The notes: a model not told the origin generated them from the sequence alone. Positions 1 to 9,900 are shown, counted from the first letter of the stretch. The stretch is 64,000 bases of DNA from Ypsolopha sequella (GCA_934047225.1 OW203991.1:7874001-7938000); one strand, 5' to 3'. Made by a program: numbers and translations.

Positions 1-80
1 CCTGCTGCTGAACGGCGAGCGGGGGTGTGGTGCGGCACGCAGGCGGGTGTGCTCCGCGCCCTCGCTCCTGTAACGTCCCC
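1..80 (-). CDS. Possible partial exon at window edge (GC-rich)
   Basis: About 80 bases are roughly two-thirds GC, in sharp contrast with the AT-rich sequence that follows. Read on the minus strand they are preceded by a pyrimidine-rich stretch ending in CAG at 83-81, a plausible splice acceptor, and all three minus-strand frames are open to the window edge. On the plus strand two frames run to stops near 83-90, so a terminal exon on that strand cannot be excluded. I do not recognise the product. It could also be a GC-rich repeat end. Strand and frame are inference. Confidence 0.35.
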
Positions 81-356
81 CTGACACAGTAAAACGGCTA
101 ATGCGTCGATTCTTGGGGCTAGCTTCAGAGGCGACTAAAAGATTGGCGCGCACTGTACTTGTGGTACTTGTGTCAAATCTGAAAAATACATAATATAGTT
201 TCACTTCTTAAATAATTACACAAATTTTATTTGTTAAAAATATTCTAATTTAATATTTTAAATTGTCCAAACACAAGAGCATGTTTTTGGCGGAACCAAC
301 CATAAATTAATAAACGTATGAAATGAAATAAAATACAAATAACATAGACCAGCGGG

Positions 357-579
357 CCTATTATGTATCTCTAGTTGCCTTCCTTACTGGGTGCCTATCA
401 TCAAAAACATAGATATACTATCGAATTCCGATTTCCTAAGGATATGTTCGCACTTCAAGTGACGACACAGATTGTTAATAGTTCAATACCCACTAAAGGC
501 AATTTTGAAATTTCAGTTTTTATCTATGTTTTTGGTGATAGGCACCTAGTACAGTTGGCAACTAAAGATACAGAATAGA
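357..579 (+). mobile_element. Foldback MITE, copy 1 of 6
   Basis: The two ends are inverted copies over about 60 bases: 'TAGTTGCC...TGCCTATCATCAAAAACATAG' on the left and its complement on the right. The same roughly 222-bp unit recurs at 27604, 28196, 28461, 28726 and, inverted, at 29112. An open frame of 67 codons runs through each copy but begins with TTG rather than ATG, so I treat it as non-coding. No target duplication is clear. Confidence 0.75.
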
Positions 580-1272
580 GGGGCAGGAGAAACATAGAAA
601 CCCATCCTGGACTAAGTAGGTACAGATCGCCCACAGATATAATGTGCATAAAAATCTTTAGCCAATCAACCGGACTTGCACTATCTGTCATGGATTGTAT
701 TATACAGTGTCGGTTTTAGCATTAACGGCGTCCTGGGCGAGAATTCTACGGCGCCCCCTATCTGTTTCCTAAATTATTCATGTGCAAAAAAGGAAAAAAA
801 AACATGGGAAAGATTATTTCAATCTTCAATCATGACCAATTATTTTAACATAATTTAACAAAATTTTACCGCGCCATCCCGTGATCCATACTGACGAGGG
901 GGCGCTGACGCCCCTTGATGTCTGGCGCCCTGGGCGGTCGCCCAACCACGCCCTACCCTAACGCCGCCACTGGTATTATAAAAAGCATAAGAAAATACGA
1001 CAATTATTACGATATTTATTTTCATATTTTAATGAAAAATGACAGTTAGCCTTTTATGCTATGATTAGAGCCTGGTTAAAAGAAGTAGATTTTAGAGTAA
1101 AAGAAGTAGACTGACCGGTGGGAAGTGCACAATATTCACGATTGCAGAGAATCAGTGCAGGACTCATAACCCCCGCTACGAATTTAGAATTACAGTGACA
1201 GAGGCAATTTTTTTTTCAACTAGTCCTGAATTTCTGCTTAATTATAATTACAGGCGGGCACATATCTTGCAT
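580..1272. other. Non-coding stretch, decayed repeat debris
   Basis: No supportable gene. Around 700-970 there are GC-richer pieces with 'GGCGCCCTGGGCG'-type motifs that look like a decayed dispersed repeat, but I see no second copy in the window to confirm it. Confidence 0.3.
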
Positions 1273-1632
1273 AGGTGATAGACCTGATGCGGGGCTCGAC
1301 TGTGGAGGTACCACCATCTTACTTGGAGACCCCCTCGGAGTAATTCGGGGGAGAGTAAGAGGACAGTTCACAGGCAAAAAACCAGGAGGCCCACCATGCC
1401 TGGGACCAATGGATGGCGGTATATCCATCCCTAATAGCCGGGCCTTATATGGAACAGACTGGTGACGGGCAGCGGCGTCACTGGTGCGAGGGTTCCGGCA
1501 TCGCGCTCACCAACCCGCCTGCCCAGCGTGTGTGAGTATGGGCAATTCTTCCAGGATGACCGCCGGGAGTGGCAAAGTCCTGGAAAGGCTTATGTCCAGT
1601 AGTGGACGAACTAGGCTGATGGATGGTTGGAC
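1273..1632 (+). mobile_element. Dispersed repeat with RTE-type LINE 3' tail
   Basis: The last 110 bases translate as a decayed C-terminus of the RTE type: 'DDRREWQS' followed by 'GKAYVQ', then stops, as in RTE-clade ORF ends. The preceding 250 bases have no recognisable protein but are shared, inverted, with 48321-48677, so both are copies of the same longer element. The copy is broken by stops. Assignment to RTE rests on the short motif and general family knowledge. Confidence 0.6.
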
Positions 1633-1668
1633 GACATATCTTGAGTGCTTGTTTTAACTCTCTCCACA

Positions 1669-2090
1669 GTGTTTTTTTTAGCCCAAAAAAATGACATCTT
1701 CAATTTATTGCAAACATTTATTGAAAACGTTCCTATGCCAGTCAGAGCTTCTACTTCGACTTCGAAAGTAAAAAAATAAAAACTTAAAATAAGAAAAAAA
1801 TATATTACCTTGTTACAAAACCAATTTTAAAAGAAAAAAAAGCTAATTAATATTCTTTTAGCTGGTCTCTACGCCCACGTGGTTGAACTAAAATTCTACC
1901 TCATGTAGATTTTTAAAGAAAATTTTTTTTTGCTTTTTATCAGTCAAGGTCACAAAAACTTTGAGAATTTTTTAAAAATAAAATATTTGCCCAGGACTGC
2001 TGAGTGTTTTACTCTTGCATTTTAAATGCATAGTTAAATAAATTTTTGCAATAAACTGAAGATGTCATTTTTTTGGGCTAAAAAAAACAC
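1669..2090. mobile_element. MITE with about 52-bp terminal inverted repeats
   Basis: The left end 'GTGTTTTTTTTAGCCC' and the right end are complements over about 52 bases, continuing through 'AATGACATCTTCA'. The interior is AT-rich and has no coding potential. It inserted just downstream of the RTE tail. No target duplication is convincing, so the superfamily is unassigned. Confidence 0.75.
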
Positions 2091-2194
2091 CGTCCCCTCC
2101 TTTTAATCTTGGGGACTTAAGAACGGAGAAATAGAAAGAAAAATATCCTTTTTTGCATATCAGAATAATTATTGAAAGTCTTCTCATCTCATTT

Positions 2195-2790
2195 AAATGT
2201 CCATTTATCTATTTAAGTATCCGAGAGTCTATCAGTTTTAGTATGCTAATTTTAAAATAGATCGCTCAAGCGCTTATTATACCTATTTAAAAATTATTTT
2301 ATAGCACACTTGTGCTATAAAAAATTATACGAAACTCGTGCGAGAAACTTTTTCTCAACTCGTGTGATTGCAGCACTCGCCTTCGGCTAGTGCCGCAATT
2401 TCATCGCTCTCGTATCGTAATGTACTATATTTTTTATTCTAGAAATTGGGCAGACTTTTAATAATAACTAAGAAATTGTTTCATTTATCTACTCAAGTAT
2501 CCTAGAGTCTATGAGTTTTTGTATGCTAATTTTAAAATAGATCGCTCAAGCGCTTATTATACCTATTTAAAAATTATTCATTTCTTTTTCTAGAAACTGG
2601 GCAGACTTTTAATAATAACTAAGAAATTATTTCATTTATCTACTCAAGTATCCGAGAGTCTATCAGTTTTTGTATGCTAATTTTAAAATAGATTGCTCAA
2701 GAGCTTATTATACATATTTAAAAATTATTCATTTCTTTTTCTAGAAATTGGGCAGACTTTTAATAATACTTTTTTAATACAGACGTTTTT
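2195..2790 (+). repeat. Tandem repeat, about 151 bp, three copies, one interrupted
   Basis: The phrase 'CATTTATCTA' followed by 'AGTATCC..AGAGTCTAT' recurs at 2202, 2482 and 2633. The last two starts are 151 bases apart. The first copy is longer because about 130 bases (about 2300-2440, containing 'CACTCGCCTTCGGC') are inserted in it. The copies are nearly identical apart from that insert, suggesting recent duplication. Confidence 0.75.
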
Positions 2791-2994
2791 GGTAACTAAG
2801 AAATTGTTTCTTTTTTATAAAGTGGCAGCATTTTCCCGGCTCCTACCCGAGGCATACACTAACAAATGTGTTCAAACAGAATAACAAAAAAAAGATATGT
2901 AACTTCATTGATTTGTTTATTTACCTATTTTTCACTTCTTTCACATTTTTCCTTAAAAATACAATCACAGTTCTTTAAGTGTAGTAAGTCTTCA

Positions 2995-3011
2995 TTTATT
3001 TCATCTTTATT
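2995..3011 (-). terminator. Poly(A) signals of the UXT-like gene
   Basis: Two AATAAA hexamers on the minus strand, at 3011-3006 and 3000-2995, lie within 20 bases of the stop codon. The proximity is tight, so cleavage probably falls shortly downstream in the AT-rich stretch. Confidence 0.5.
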
Positions 3012-3012
3012 G

Positions 3013-3462
3013 TCAACTCTTTTCACCAATTCCTTGATTTTGTAGTTCACCAATGCCAAATAACATCATTTTGATGTGTGCCTTGGTCTCTGCACTCTTA
3101 TTCTTGAGTTGTTCACTTTTATCCTCATATGCTTTTATTCTAGCATCCAAATATTTGTTTGCCTCTTCAATGGTAAACTCTAAGTAATGATTTAAGCCAA
3201 TATTGAACAGTAGTGTGGATGTATCTTCAACAGCTGCCTCCATGAAGAAGTTACAACCTAAATTCACTTGTGTTTTGAAGCCATTGGGGTGAGCTGACTT
3301 GTCTAATACCACTCGCAAAGTGTGTTTTTGTTGAACCAAGTCGGTGATTTCCGCATTAACTGCCTGAAGTCTTAGGTCTACTTGTCGTAAGTCTTCTTTC
3401 AGTACATCGTTGATGAAAGCCTCATACTTTCGAATGTTTTCCTCGATATTCACTTTTGACAT
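3013..3462 (-). CDS. Uxt: UXT-like prefoldin-family protein (single exon)
   Basis: Encodes a 149-residue alpha-class prefoldin-like protein of the UXT type, known in other animals as part of the URI1/R2TP-associated prefoldin-like complex and as a transcription cofactor. In the sequence, residues 1-55 form an N-terminal coiled-coil helix, residues 68-73 read LGCNFF, residues 80-82 DTS and 94-97 LEFT, and residues 100-149 form the second coiled-coil helix with AHIKMMLFGIGELQ near 128-141. This order and length (about 150-160 residues) match the family. ATG at 3462 is the first in frame and follows a short AT-rich leader. The stop is TGA at 3015-3013. On the minus strand AATAAA lies immediately after the stop (3011-3006) and again at 3000-2995. 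The frame is intact and has no intron. I see no poly(A) tract or target duplication that would mark a retrocopy. The nearest upstream DNA is a transposon starting at 3753. Confidence 0.88.
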   Translation of the reverse strand: MSKVNIEENIRKYEAFINDVLKEDLRQVDLRLQAVNAEITDLVQQKHTLRVVLDKSAHPNGFKTQVNLGCNFFMEAAVEDTSTLLFNIGLNHYLEFTIEEANKYLDARIKAYEDKSEQLKNKSAETKAHIKMMLFGIGELQNQGIGEKS

Positions 3463-3752
3463 GACTTTTTGGTTATATTATCTTCAGAAGGAAACTGCGA
3501 ACATAACCTCAAAAATGTTGTATTAATGCTTCGTCTTCTTGGAAATGGCGACTTTTTTATCGGTTACAATATTATAATTATTTATATTTCTGTACACACT
3601 TATAAGTTTTATTTTGTAATTTGGTAAATACGTTAAAATAATTTTCCTTCTTTTCTTTTATGACATTACGTTTACAGTTGTGTTATTGTGTTTATGAAGA
3701 TCGTTAGTCTTAAAATAAAAATAGTTACGATCAACCTTTGCAACTTTCCCCA

Positions 3753-4857
3753 ATCCACAGCCATATATTTTTAGGTAAAATTTTTGAATCGTGCGTCCTT
3801 AATTGGGGGATGGGGGTAGGATGGGGCTCCCCTATTCCCCTAGTATATTTTATTTTGTGCGGAAATGTATAATTTTTGAGAAATTAATTATTTATTTTAT
3901 AAAATTTTGAGGTTATATTTACATAATTTTGTAAAATTAAACTGGTTGGGGGTGGTTGGAGGAGGGGAGGAGGGCCCATTCCCCATCTGAACCTAACCTA
4001 ACCTACCAGTGCAGAAGCCGATTTTAGGACCAATTCAACCTATCAGTACAGAAGTCAATTTTTTGACAAAAATTCACTTCTGCATCGGCTCCGGCACTGC
4101 GGGAAGTGCAACCCCTTCGCCCTTGCGTAACAAAGTGCAGGCACCCATGCTCACCTCCGCAGCTTCGGCTTGTTGGTCGCCTTCGGCGAGGGTTGCCCTC
4201 CCTGCGTGCCTCCGGCTTTTTATATACACTCTAGGGGTAGTAGCCACAAGACTGTATAGAGTCGGGGTGCTCTAAGTCAGTTTTTGAACAGTTTGAACCT
4301 ACCAGTATAGGAATCAGGGGGCGCTGAGTCAATTTTTAACAGTTTTAACCTACACATACAGGAGTCGGGGTGCGCTGAGTCGGTTTTTGAACAGTTTGAA
4401 CCTATTGGTACAGAAAGTATATAAAATAGTTATATTTACAGTATTATGTTTGACTTTTATTCGTTGGGAAAAGTAAGAACAAGCACCATATTATTTACAA
4501 CATAATTTATTTACGTAACTTTGTACACATGCTTAATTGCCTTAATCAGTTCCAGAAACGGATCGGGTAAAATTGCGTGTGGACGGGTTATTTGACGTTT
4601 CGTTACGCCAATTCACTTTAATTTTTAGTCTAAAACTACGTTTCGTACACAAATATTTTCCAATTTTGATTATTGATTTTCATAAAAACTACGAATTTCC
4701 GCAGAAAAAGAAAAGCACTTTGTTATGAAAAGTGATAGCCAGCTATTGATTGCACACCTCATTACAATTAAATAAAGGACGCACGATATAAATACCAACC
4801 CTATTTTTAAAAGTTACAAATAACATTTGTAACTTTAAAAAATATATGGCTGTGGAT
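3753..4857. mobile_element. About 1.1-kb inverted-repeat element upstream of UXT
   Basis: The left end 'ATCCACAGCCATATA' (from 3753) continuing to 'GTGCGTCCTT' at 3800 is mirrored by 4776-4857, which ends 'ATATATGGCTGTGGAT'. The right arm is longer because it holds a small palindrome around 4811-4835. The interior carries the repeat described at 4065-4430. No transposase is seen, so it is non-autonomous or decayed. Confidence 0.5.
4065..4430 (+). repeat. Dispersed repeat with short tandem tail
   Basis: 'TTCTGCATCGGCT..GG' through 'CTTGTTGGTCGCC' to 'GAGTCGGGGTGC' is shared, inverted, with about 37815-38095. After 4260 a unit of roughly 60-70 bases ('GTCGGGGTGC.CT.AGTC...ACAGTTTGAACCTA') repeats about three times. 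Open frames through it are stop-free by composition and are not convincing genes. Confidence 0.55.
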
Positions 4858-4874
4858 ACTACCGGTAGCGGTGT

Positions 4875-5036
4875 TTAATTACAATGGGTTAAAATGCCAT
4901 TCTTGGGTTTGTAGTATGGGTAGGGTGAAATAAATATCCCTTCTCCTGCTTTGACGTTTTCCAGGACAAGTGCCACTTCAGCTAGAAGATGATCAAAATA
5001 AATTTCTGCATTTTTAATTCTTGGCGATTTATCCAT
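4875..5036 (-). CDS. Small ORF candidate, 53 codons, unknown
   Basis: ATG at 5036 opens a 53-codon frame ending in TAA at 4877-4875. It starts MDKSPRIKNAEIYFDHL, continues with AEVALVLENVKAGEG and ends near PYPYYKPKNGILTHC. Composition is balanced and protein-like for such an AT-rich region. Against it: the first 12 codons lie in the left arm of the inverted repeat at 5003-5304, and the mirrored arm gives a similar MDKPLRIKK start on the plus strand. It could be an exon, transposon-derived coding, or chance. Confidence 0.3.
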   Translation of the reverse strand: MDKSPRIKNAEIYFDHLLAEVALVLENVKAGEGIFISPYPYYKPKNGILTHCN

Positions 5037-5304
5037 CACTAGGAATTACAAATTAAAATTATATCATGGTGGTATAGAAACGCAGAAAGAAAAGTAAATT
5101 TGAATGTGAGGAGCTCTGAACCTTTGTATTCTGTACACTTAGTAGACTAATCACCCGATTAGCGAGAGATCTCGGCTTCGAATCCCGGGAGCTCTTCACA
5201 TCCAGATTTAATTTTCTTTCTGCGTTTATATACCACAATGATACCATATTAATTTATCCCTCCTTGCGATGGACAAACCACTAAGAATTAAAAAATATAG
5301 AAAT
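5003..5304. mobile_element. Foldback element with tRNA-like core
   Basis: Both arms carry 'GAAACGCAGAAAGAAAA' and 'GATGGA.AAA.C...AAGAATTAAAAA' in opposite orientation. The centre (about 5128-5190) reads like a tRNA-derived SINE head: 'CCCGATTAGCGAGAGA' followed by a B-box-like 'CTTCGAATCCC' at about 5176-5187. A single arm of the same family is at about 17285-17345. Confidence 0.55.
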
Positions 5305-5641
5305 GTATTTTTATCATAGCATTCTAAAAACATGTATACCTTTTTTCTATGGGTTTCGAAAACTAATCACATCATCTGAAACTTGTTGGTTATGAACTTC
5401 CCCGAAAGTGGTGTTAATACCATGCACAAAAAGATGATATCTTTATGTACGTACCTACTTTAAACGTTTAACTGTTTGTCTAGCTGAAATTTAACATAAA
5501 ACTTGGCTATACAAGAAAACTGAATTGTGTTTTGTGTATGGTCCACCGTAGATAGTCTTGTCAGAATCACAAGTAAAAAACTTAAATTCATAAACGTTAA
5601 GCCTGACCAGGAAAATAAAGAACCTGATTGTGAAAAACTCG

Positions 5642-5878
5642 CCTTTTTCTTATTAATGGAAACGGAACACTGAAATTCAAAATTCATTCAATAGTTATTC
5701 AACAAAACCTTATTACCTATGTATTGTGTAGGTTACCATCACAAATTTTCCATTGGTTTCTGTATTATTAGAATTTCAAAATTTGCGATGACAGCATACG
5801 CAATACATAAGTTTTATTGAATAACTATTGAGTGAATTTTGAATTTAAGTGTTCTGTTTCCATTTATTAGAAAAAGGG
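5642..5878. mobile_element. Hairpin MITE, about 237 bp
   Basis: The left arm ('CCTTTTTCTTATTAATGG', then 'TTCAATAGTTATTCAA') is mirrored by the right arm with only scattered differences over about 90 bases. No coding capacity and no clear target duplication. Confidence 0.7.
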
Positions 5879-6920
5879 TTTTTTTTTTACAAACCAGCTG
5901 CGAAACCGCTCTTAATGACGTTTTATTTAAAGTTAGTGTTGAAAGAAATTAGTTCTACTGGATTTCCGCAACATGGCGCGGTTTCTTATTAACACTCTCT
6001 TACTCCTTCCAAACGCCTAAAGCGATTTTAATTATTATTTCACCAAATTATAGGAAATTTTTAGATCTAAAAAATTTAAGTTCAAAATTTTTTTTTTCTT
6101 TGTCAGGCCGTGAAACTAAGATCTGTTAATAAATCTATTTACTCAGTTTTCTGCTAAATTGGGTTTAATGTAACGAAACAAAATTATAGCTGCAATAAAT
6201 TTTCTAAAATTTAGATGTATAACAAGCTTTGTAAACTGGTTATGACGAGATAGTACCGCCATCTGTTGTACATGCTTAGCACTACTCTCTACGGTTGGTT
6301 ACGCCACTGCTATTGCGAGTTCCCGCATATTCTCTCCACTACCAATGTACATTGCGTTGCGTTGTTTGAAGAAATCAATAGAGGGCACAATAGTGGGGCA
6401 TTTAAATTAATAAATGATGAAAAATATATTATAAAAAGAAAATTTCCTCTTGTTTCCTCCCTTCAACTTCCAATTGGATATTGACATACATCTGAGCATC
6501 GGATGAATTTTAAGCAGGTGTGTACGTTTCGTTGAGAAAATTGATTGAATAGAAAAATACATAAGTATTGCCATATCAGCAACGTTATGTATTCTGTACA
6601 CTAATAATATTATTATGAATTTATGATATCTATGATTCTGTACCTATAATAATACTAGTACCTATGATATATATTCCATATTATCTGTGCACTTATCTCA
6701 AACACACCAAGTCCGAATAAAATAGTTTTTGAACATTTCAAGTACTTAAATTGTGCATGAAAAAGTCGTTAAAAATTGTATCGACAACTAATGAATGAAT
6801 GAATGAACGAGTACGAGTATAATAAATTACCAGATTAAATAAAACGGTGTTTAATTTGACTGATGGTGAAAATGTAATTTTACAATCTTTTTAATTTTCA
6901 ATTTTACCTAATTTGCAATC
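5879..6920. other. AT-rich stretch without recognised features
   Basis: No gene, RNA or clear repeat boundary is supportable. A short ATGA/GAAT-type simple repeat lies near 6790-6808. The open frames here begin at random positions and show no domain or splice context. Confidence 0.5.
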
Positions 6921-6924
6921 TTTC

Positions 6925-7045
6925 TTATATTTGTCTGGCAGAAATTGCTTAGTGCAATAAAGCCCTCAAATTGTACTATGTATTTGATATGTTTGTCCTT
7001 TATATTTTTATGATGTACAATAAAGGATATTTTATTTTATTCTTA
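6925..7045 (+). mobile_element. LINE 3' end fragment
   Basis: 'TTGTCTGGCAGAAATTGC' followed by 'AATAAAGCCC' and a terminal 'ACAATAAAGGAT' resembles the conserved 3' UTR of lepidopteran CR1/jockey-like LINEs. Related ends lie at 26105-26250 and 59560-59690. Only the 3' tail is present. Confidence 0.5.
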
Positions 7046-7224
7046 CGTCCTAATAAACTCCAAATGAAATAATTCTAAACAGTAAACCACAGAAGACGCA
7101 AGAAATAAAATAAATAGGAATGTTTTAAATATTATGATGGGGAATATTTCCGCCATTTTCATGTTTGTGTTTTGACTATTATGCTGAGCTGTCACAGGCA
7201 TAACATCAACTTTATACTATGTAA

Positions 7225-7385
7225 TTTTGATTTTAACCGACTTCAAATGTAACTGCAGTCATTCACGTAAAAACTTAAAAATAATTATATACTGACGGAA
7301 AGTACCGAAATAACACTCTTTCTTCCTGAAACCAGTGCCGGATTAAGACTACTTGATGCCCTAAGCAATCCGCACCTATGGGGCC
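7225..7385 (+). repeat. Dispersed repeat, inverted partner at 11267-11530
   Basis: 'CGACTTCAAATGT.ACTGCA' through 'ATACTGACGGA' and 'CAGTGCCGGATTAA' occurs here on the plus strand and, diverged, on the minus strand at about 11267-11530. It is an old dispersed element; the class is not recognised. Confidence 0.5.
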
Positions 7386-7553
7386 CCCTTAGAATAAAGA
7401 ACAAACCAGAAGCCCCGAACGCGCATAAAACTGAAGCAACAAAAACCATGCCAAAATAGGTTAGTTTCACGTTTAGGCGAGTAGTCACTCTAATTCACTC
7501 TATGGACGTCGTATGACATTACGTGTTTCACAAGTGACAAAATAAAATAAATT

Positions 7554-7630
7554 ATGCCGTCTTGTGCCGTTCCCACTTGTAAAAATGCTTCTGGTGCTAA
7601 AAAGAAACAGGATAGGATCACATTTCATAT
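7554..7630 (+). CDS. THAP zinc-finger first exon (orphan)
   Basis: ATG at 7554 opens 25 codons beginning MPSCAVPTCKN and ending DRITFH, then two bases of the next codon and a strong splice donor, GTAAGT, at 7631-7636. This is the start of a C2CH THAP DNA-binding domain: the first two zinc-binding cysteines (residues 4 and 9) with the usual spacing, and the FH pair that normally precedes FP. The frame closes at once if the donor is not used (ATG TAA), supporting splicing. THAP domains bind DNA in cell-cycle regulators and in P-element-type transposases, and either origin is possible. I could not find the next exon (phase 2, expected to start with an FP-type motif) in the following sequence, which is filled by an RTE tail and other repeats. 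It may be a live gene with a long intron or an orphaned exon. Confidence 0.7.
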
Positions 7631-7934
7631 GTAAGTAGCGCATTTAGATATCGTTTTATTTAAATATTGAATTAATTGTTCCGTTCGTAATTGTCGTAGA
7701 AAATGATGCGTCCATTTTGTTGTTGTTGCCAGTATAAAACATTTTACATTTCCCTACTTTTAATAACTAAGGTCCTTACTACTCGTAGTTATTAAACTGT
7801 ATTAATTTAGTTAACTAAAGTACATTTCTATGGCAGCTTGAAAATCTGTCAATGACCTCGTACCACGAAACGCAGTAAAGATTGTATGGCGAGATAAACG
7901 TATCATTTTCTTTTGACGATCTGTCGCGGGTAGC

Positions 7935-8035
7935 GGCTGGATGAGGATGACTCAGGACCGCCAAGAGTGGCGTCATATTGGAGAGGCCTATAGGTCCAGC
8001 AGTGGACGAACACGGGCTGATGGATGAATGGATTT
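7935..8035 (+). mobile_element. RTE-type LINE 3' tail
   Basis: In one frame it reads 'TQDRQEWRHIGEAY' then a stop after 'GRTRADG', the typical end of an RTE-clade ORF. It is only the last 100 or so bases, so a 5'-truncated insertion. Confidence 0.6.
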
Positions 8036-8039
8036 CTTT

Positions 8040-8885
8040 TGACGTGTACAGTTTTATATAGGCATAGCCTGACCCGTGGGTGCCGGTAATGTCATCAAAG
8101 TTTACCCCAAAAAGTGGAAAATCCTTTTCAAGCTAGCAACATTACGCGGGTGGGAAGTGGGGCGGGTGCGGGACGTTCGCTACAATTTTGGACACAACGC
8201 GCGGCATGCAATTACGGCCGGACGCTACTTCTGGTTTGTTCTTTATTCTAAGGGGGCCCCCTATCCACTGATAGAAAAGTGTCGTTCCTTCAAAAATGTT
8301 ACGTATTTATTACAAAGAGATCAATCATTTCGTACAAAGAATATATCTGGGGGCACGGCAGTGCCCCCGCCGAGTCTCGCGGAACGGCCGTACCATCCTT
8401 TTCTCGAAGCAACTCACGGCACTTTCAACCCCCCTGTATCTTCGTTGTGGGTAAAGCTAGAAGTCTGAAATTTCAGTTACCAAGAGTACTTACTGATCCT
8501 ACTTCTGACCCCAAATTACAACTTTGTACCTATATTTGATTACGAAATATCTCAAGTCAAAGTTCCCTTATTTTGTCACTGACTGACTGACACATCATCA
8601 AAAGTCTAAAGGTGTTCTAGCAGGCCTACAAACTTGAAATTTTGCATGCGGTTAGTGTTAAGTGTACATTGCAACAAAAAAATATAAAAATGTTATTTGC
8701 GGTTGGTAATTTAATATTTCCATACAAAGTCTATACAAAATGTATGTTTCCAGCTGCATCTATAAATTTGTATGACACTAGATGACGTACGAAAAATTCT
8801 ACCTCCTGACGCTAGATGGTAAAAAGTGTAAAAAAATGTATACCTCTATTTCCTTAAATAGAGCAAGTAGTAAAAATAAAAAATA
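8040..8885 (+). repeat. Probable dispersed repeat, unclassified
   Basis: Contains 'GGGCACGGCAGTGCCCCC', 'GTCACTGACTGACTGACAC' and 'AGGCCTACAAACTTGAAAT', phrases I associate with a common lepidopteran dispersed element. No second copy lies in this window. The two overlapping open frames of 86 and 130 codons have no domain, and I do not call them genes. Confidence 0.4.
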
Positions 8886-8913
8886 AAACCGTTAAAGTGC
8901 GAAAAAAAAAAGA

Positions 8914-9900
8914 CGGTAAAGTGCGAATCGGACTCGCGCATAAAGGGTTCCGTACCCCTACACAATACGGGTGCGGAACCCTAAAAGTAAATAACAACAA
9001 TATAGATGCCATAGCAACATTAAGGCGACAAAAACAAAGCGATAAAACGGTAGCGCCTGACAAACAATTCGGTACCTTTTTAGTACGGAACCCTAATTTT
9101 CATTATTTTACTTTAAAGTATTTACTACAGACTGCCCAAAGTTTAAACTTGTACTTGTATATACATATTACCGTTCTAAAGATTTTGTTATAATAATCTG
9201 TTCCTTGGGTAAGGAACCCTAAAAAGGGTGGTTTATAATGTTCGACACATTCACAATTAGTCTATTTAAGAAGAGAATATCAACATTTCGGAATTAAGTC
9301 ACAAAAAAAACGGTAAAGTGCGAATCCGACTCGCACATAAAGGGTTCCGTACCCCCACACAATACGGGTACGGAACCCTAAAAGTAAATTGCAACAACAT
9401 AGATGCCATAGCACCATCAAGGCGACAAAAAACAAAGCGATAAAACGGGATAAAACTGTAGCGCCTGACAAAAAATTCGGTACCTTTTTAGGAAGGAACC
9501 CTCATTTTTATTATTTGTTATTTTACTTTAAAGTAGTCTACGTAAATTTTCAACTTGTAGGTACTTGTATGTATAACCGTTCTAACGATAGAGCCTTTGT
9601 TATAATAATCTGTGCTTTGGGTAAGGAACCCTAAAACACATTTAGTCTATTTAAGAAGAGAAATATCAACATTTCGTAAATAAGTCGCTATTAAACCGGA
9701 TAAGTGCAAGTCGGACTCGCTCACGAAGGGTTCCGTACTACCATCACACAATATGGGTACGAAACCCCAAAGCATTATGGTAAATACCAACAATAAAGAT
9801 GACATAGCAACATAAAGGCGACAAAAAACAAGGCGCTAAAATGGTAGAGCCTGACAAACAAATCAGCACCTTTTGAATAAGGAACTCTAACATTTTTCTG
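8914..9900 (+). repeat. Tandem array of a 'GTTCCGTACC' repeat, three copies
   Basis: 'AAAGTGCGAATC.GACTCGC' then 'AAAGGGTTCCGTACC' begins at about 8918, 9315 and 9701, spacings of about 396 and 386 bases. Each copy continues through 'GATGCCATAGCA.CAT.AAGG', 'GCGCCTGACAAA' and 'TTTGGGTAAGGAACCCTA'. The third copy decays after about 9900. The units are related to one end of the larger family seen at 19385-19682. Confidence 0.7.

Noticed and set aside
8076..8468. 130-codon plus-strand ORF
   Set aside because: Lies in what looks like a dispersed repeat; overlapping frames are equally open and no domain is visible.
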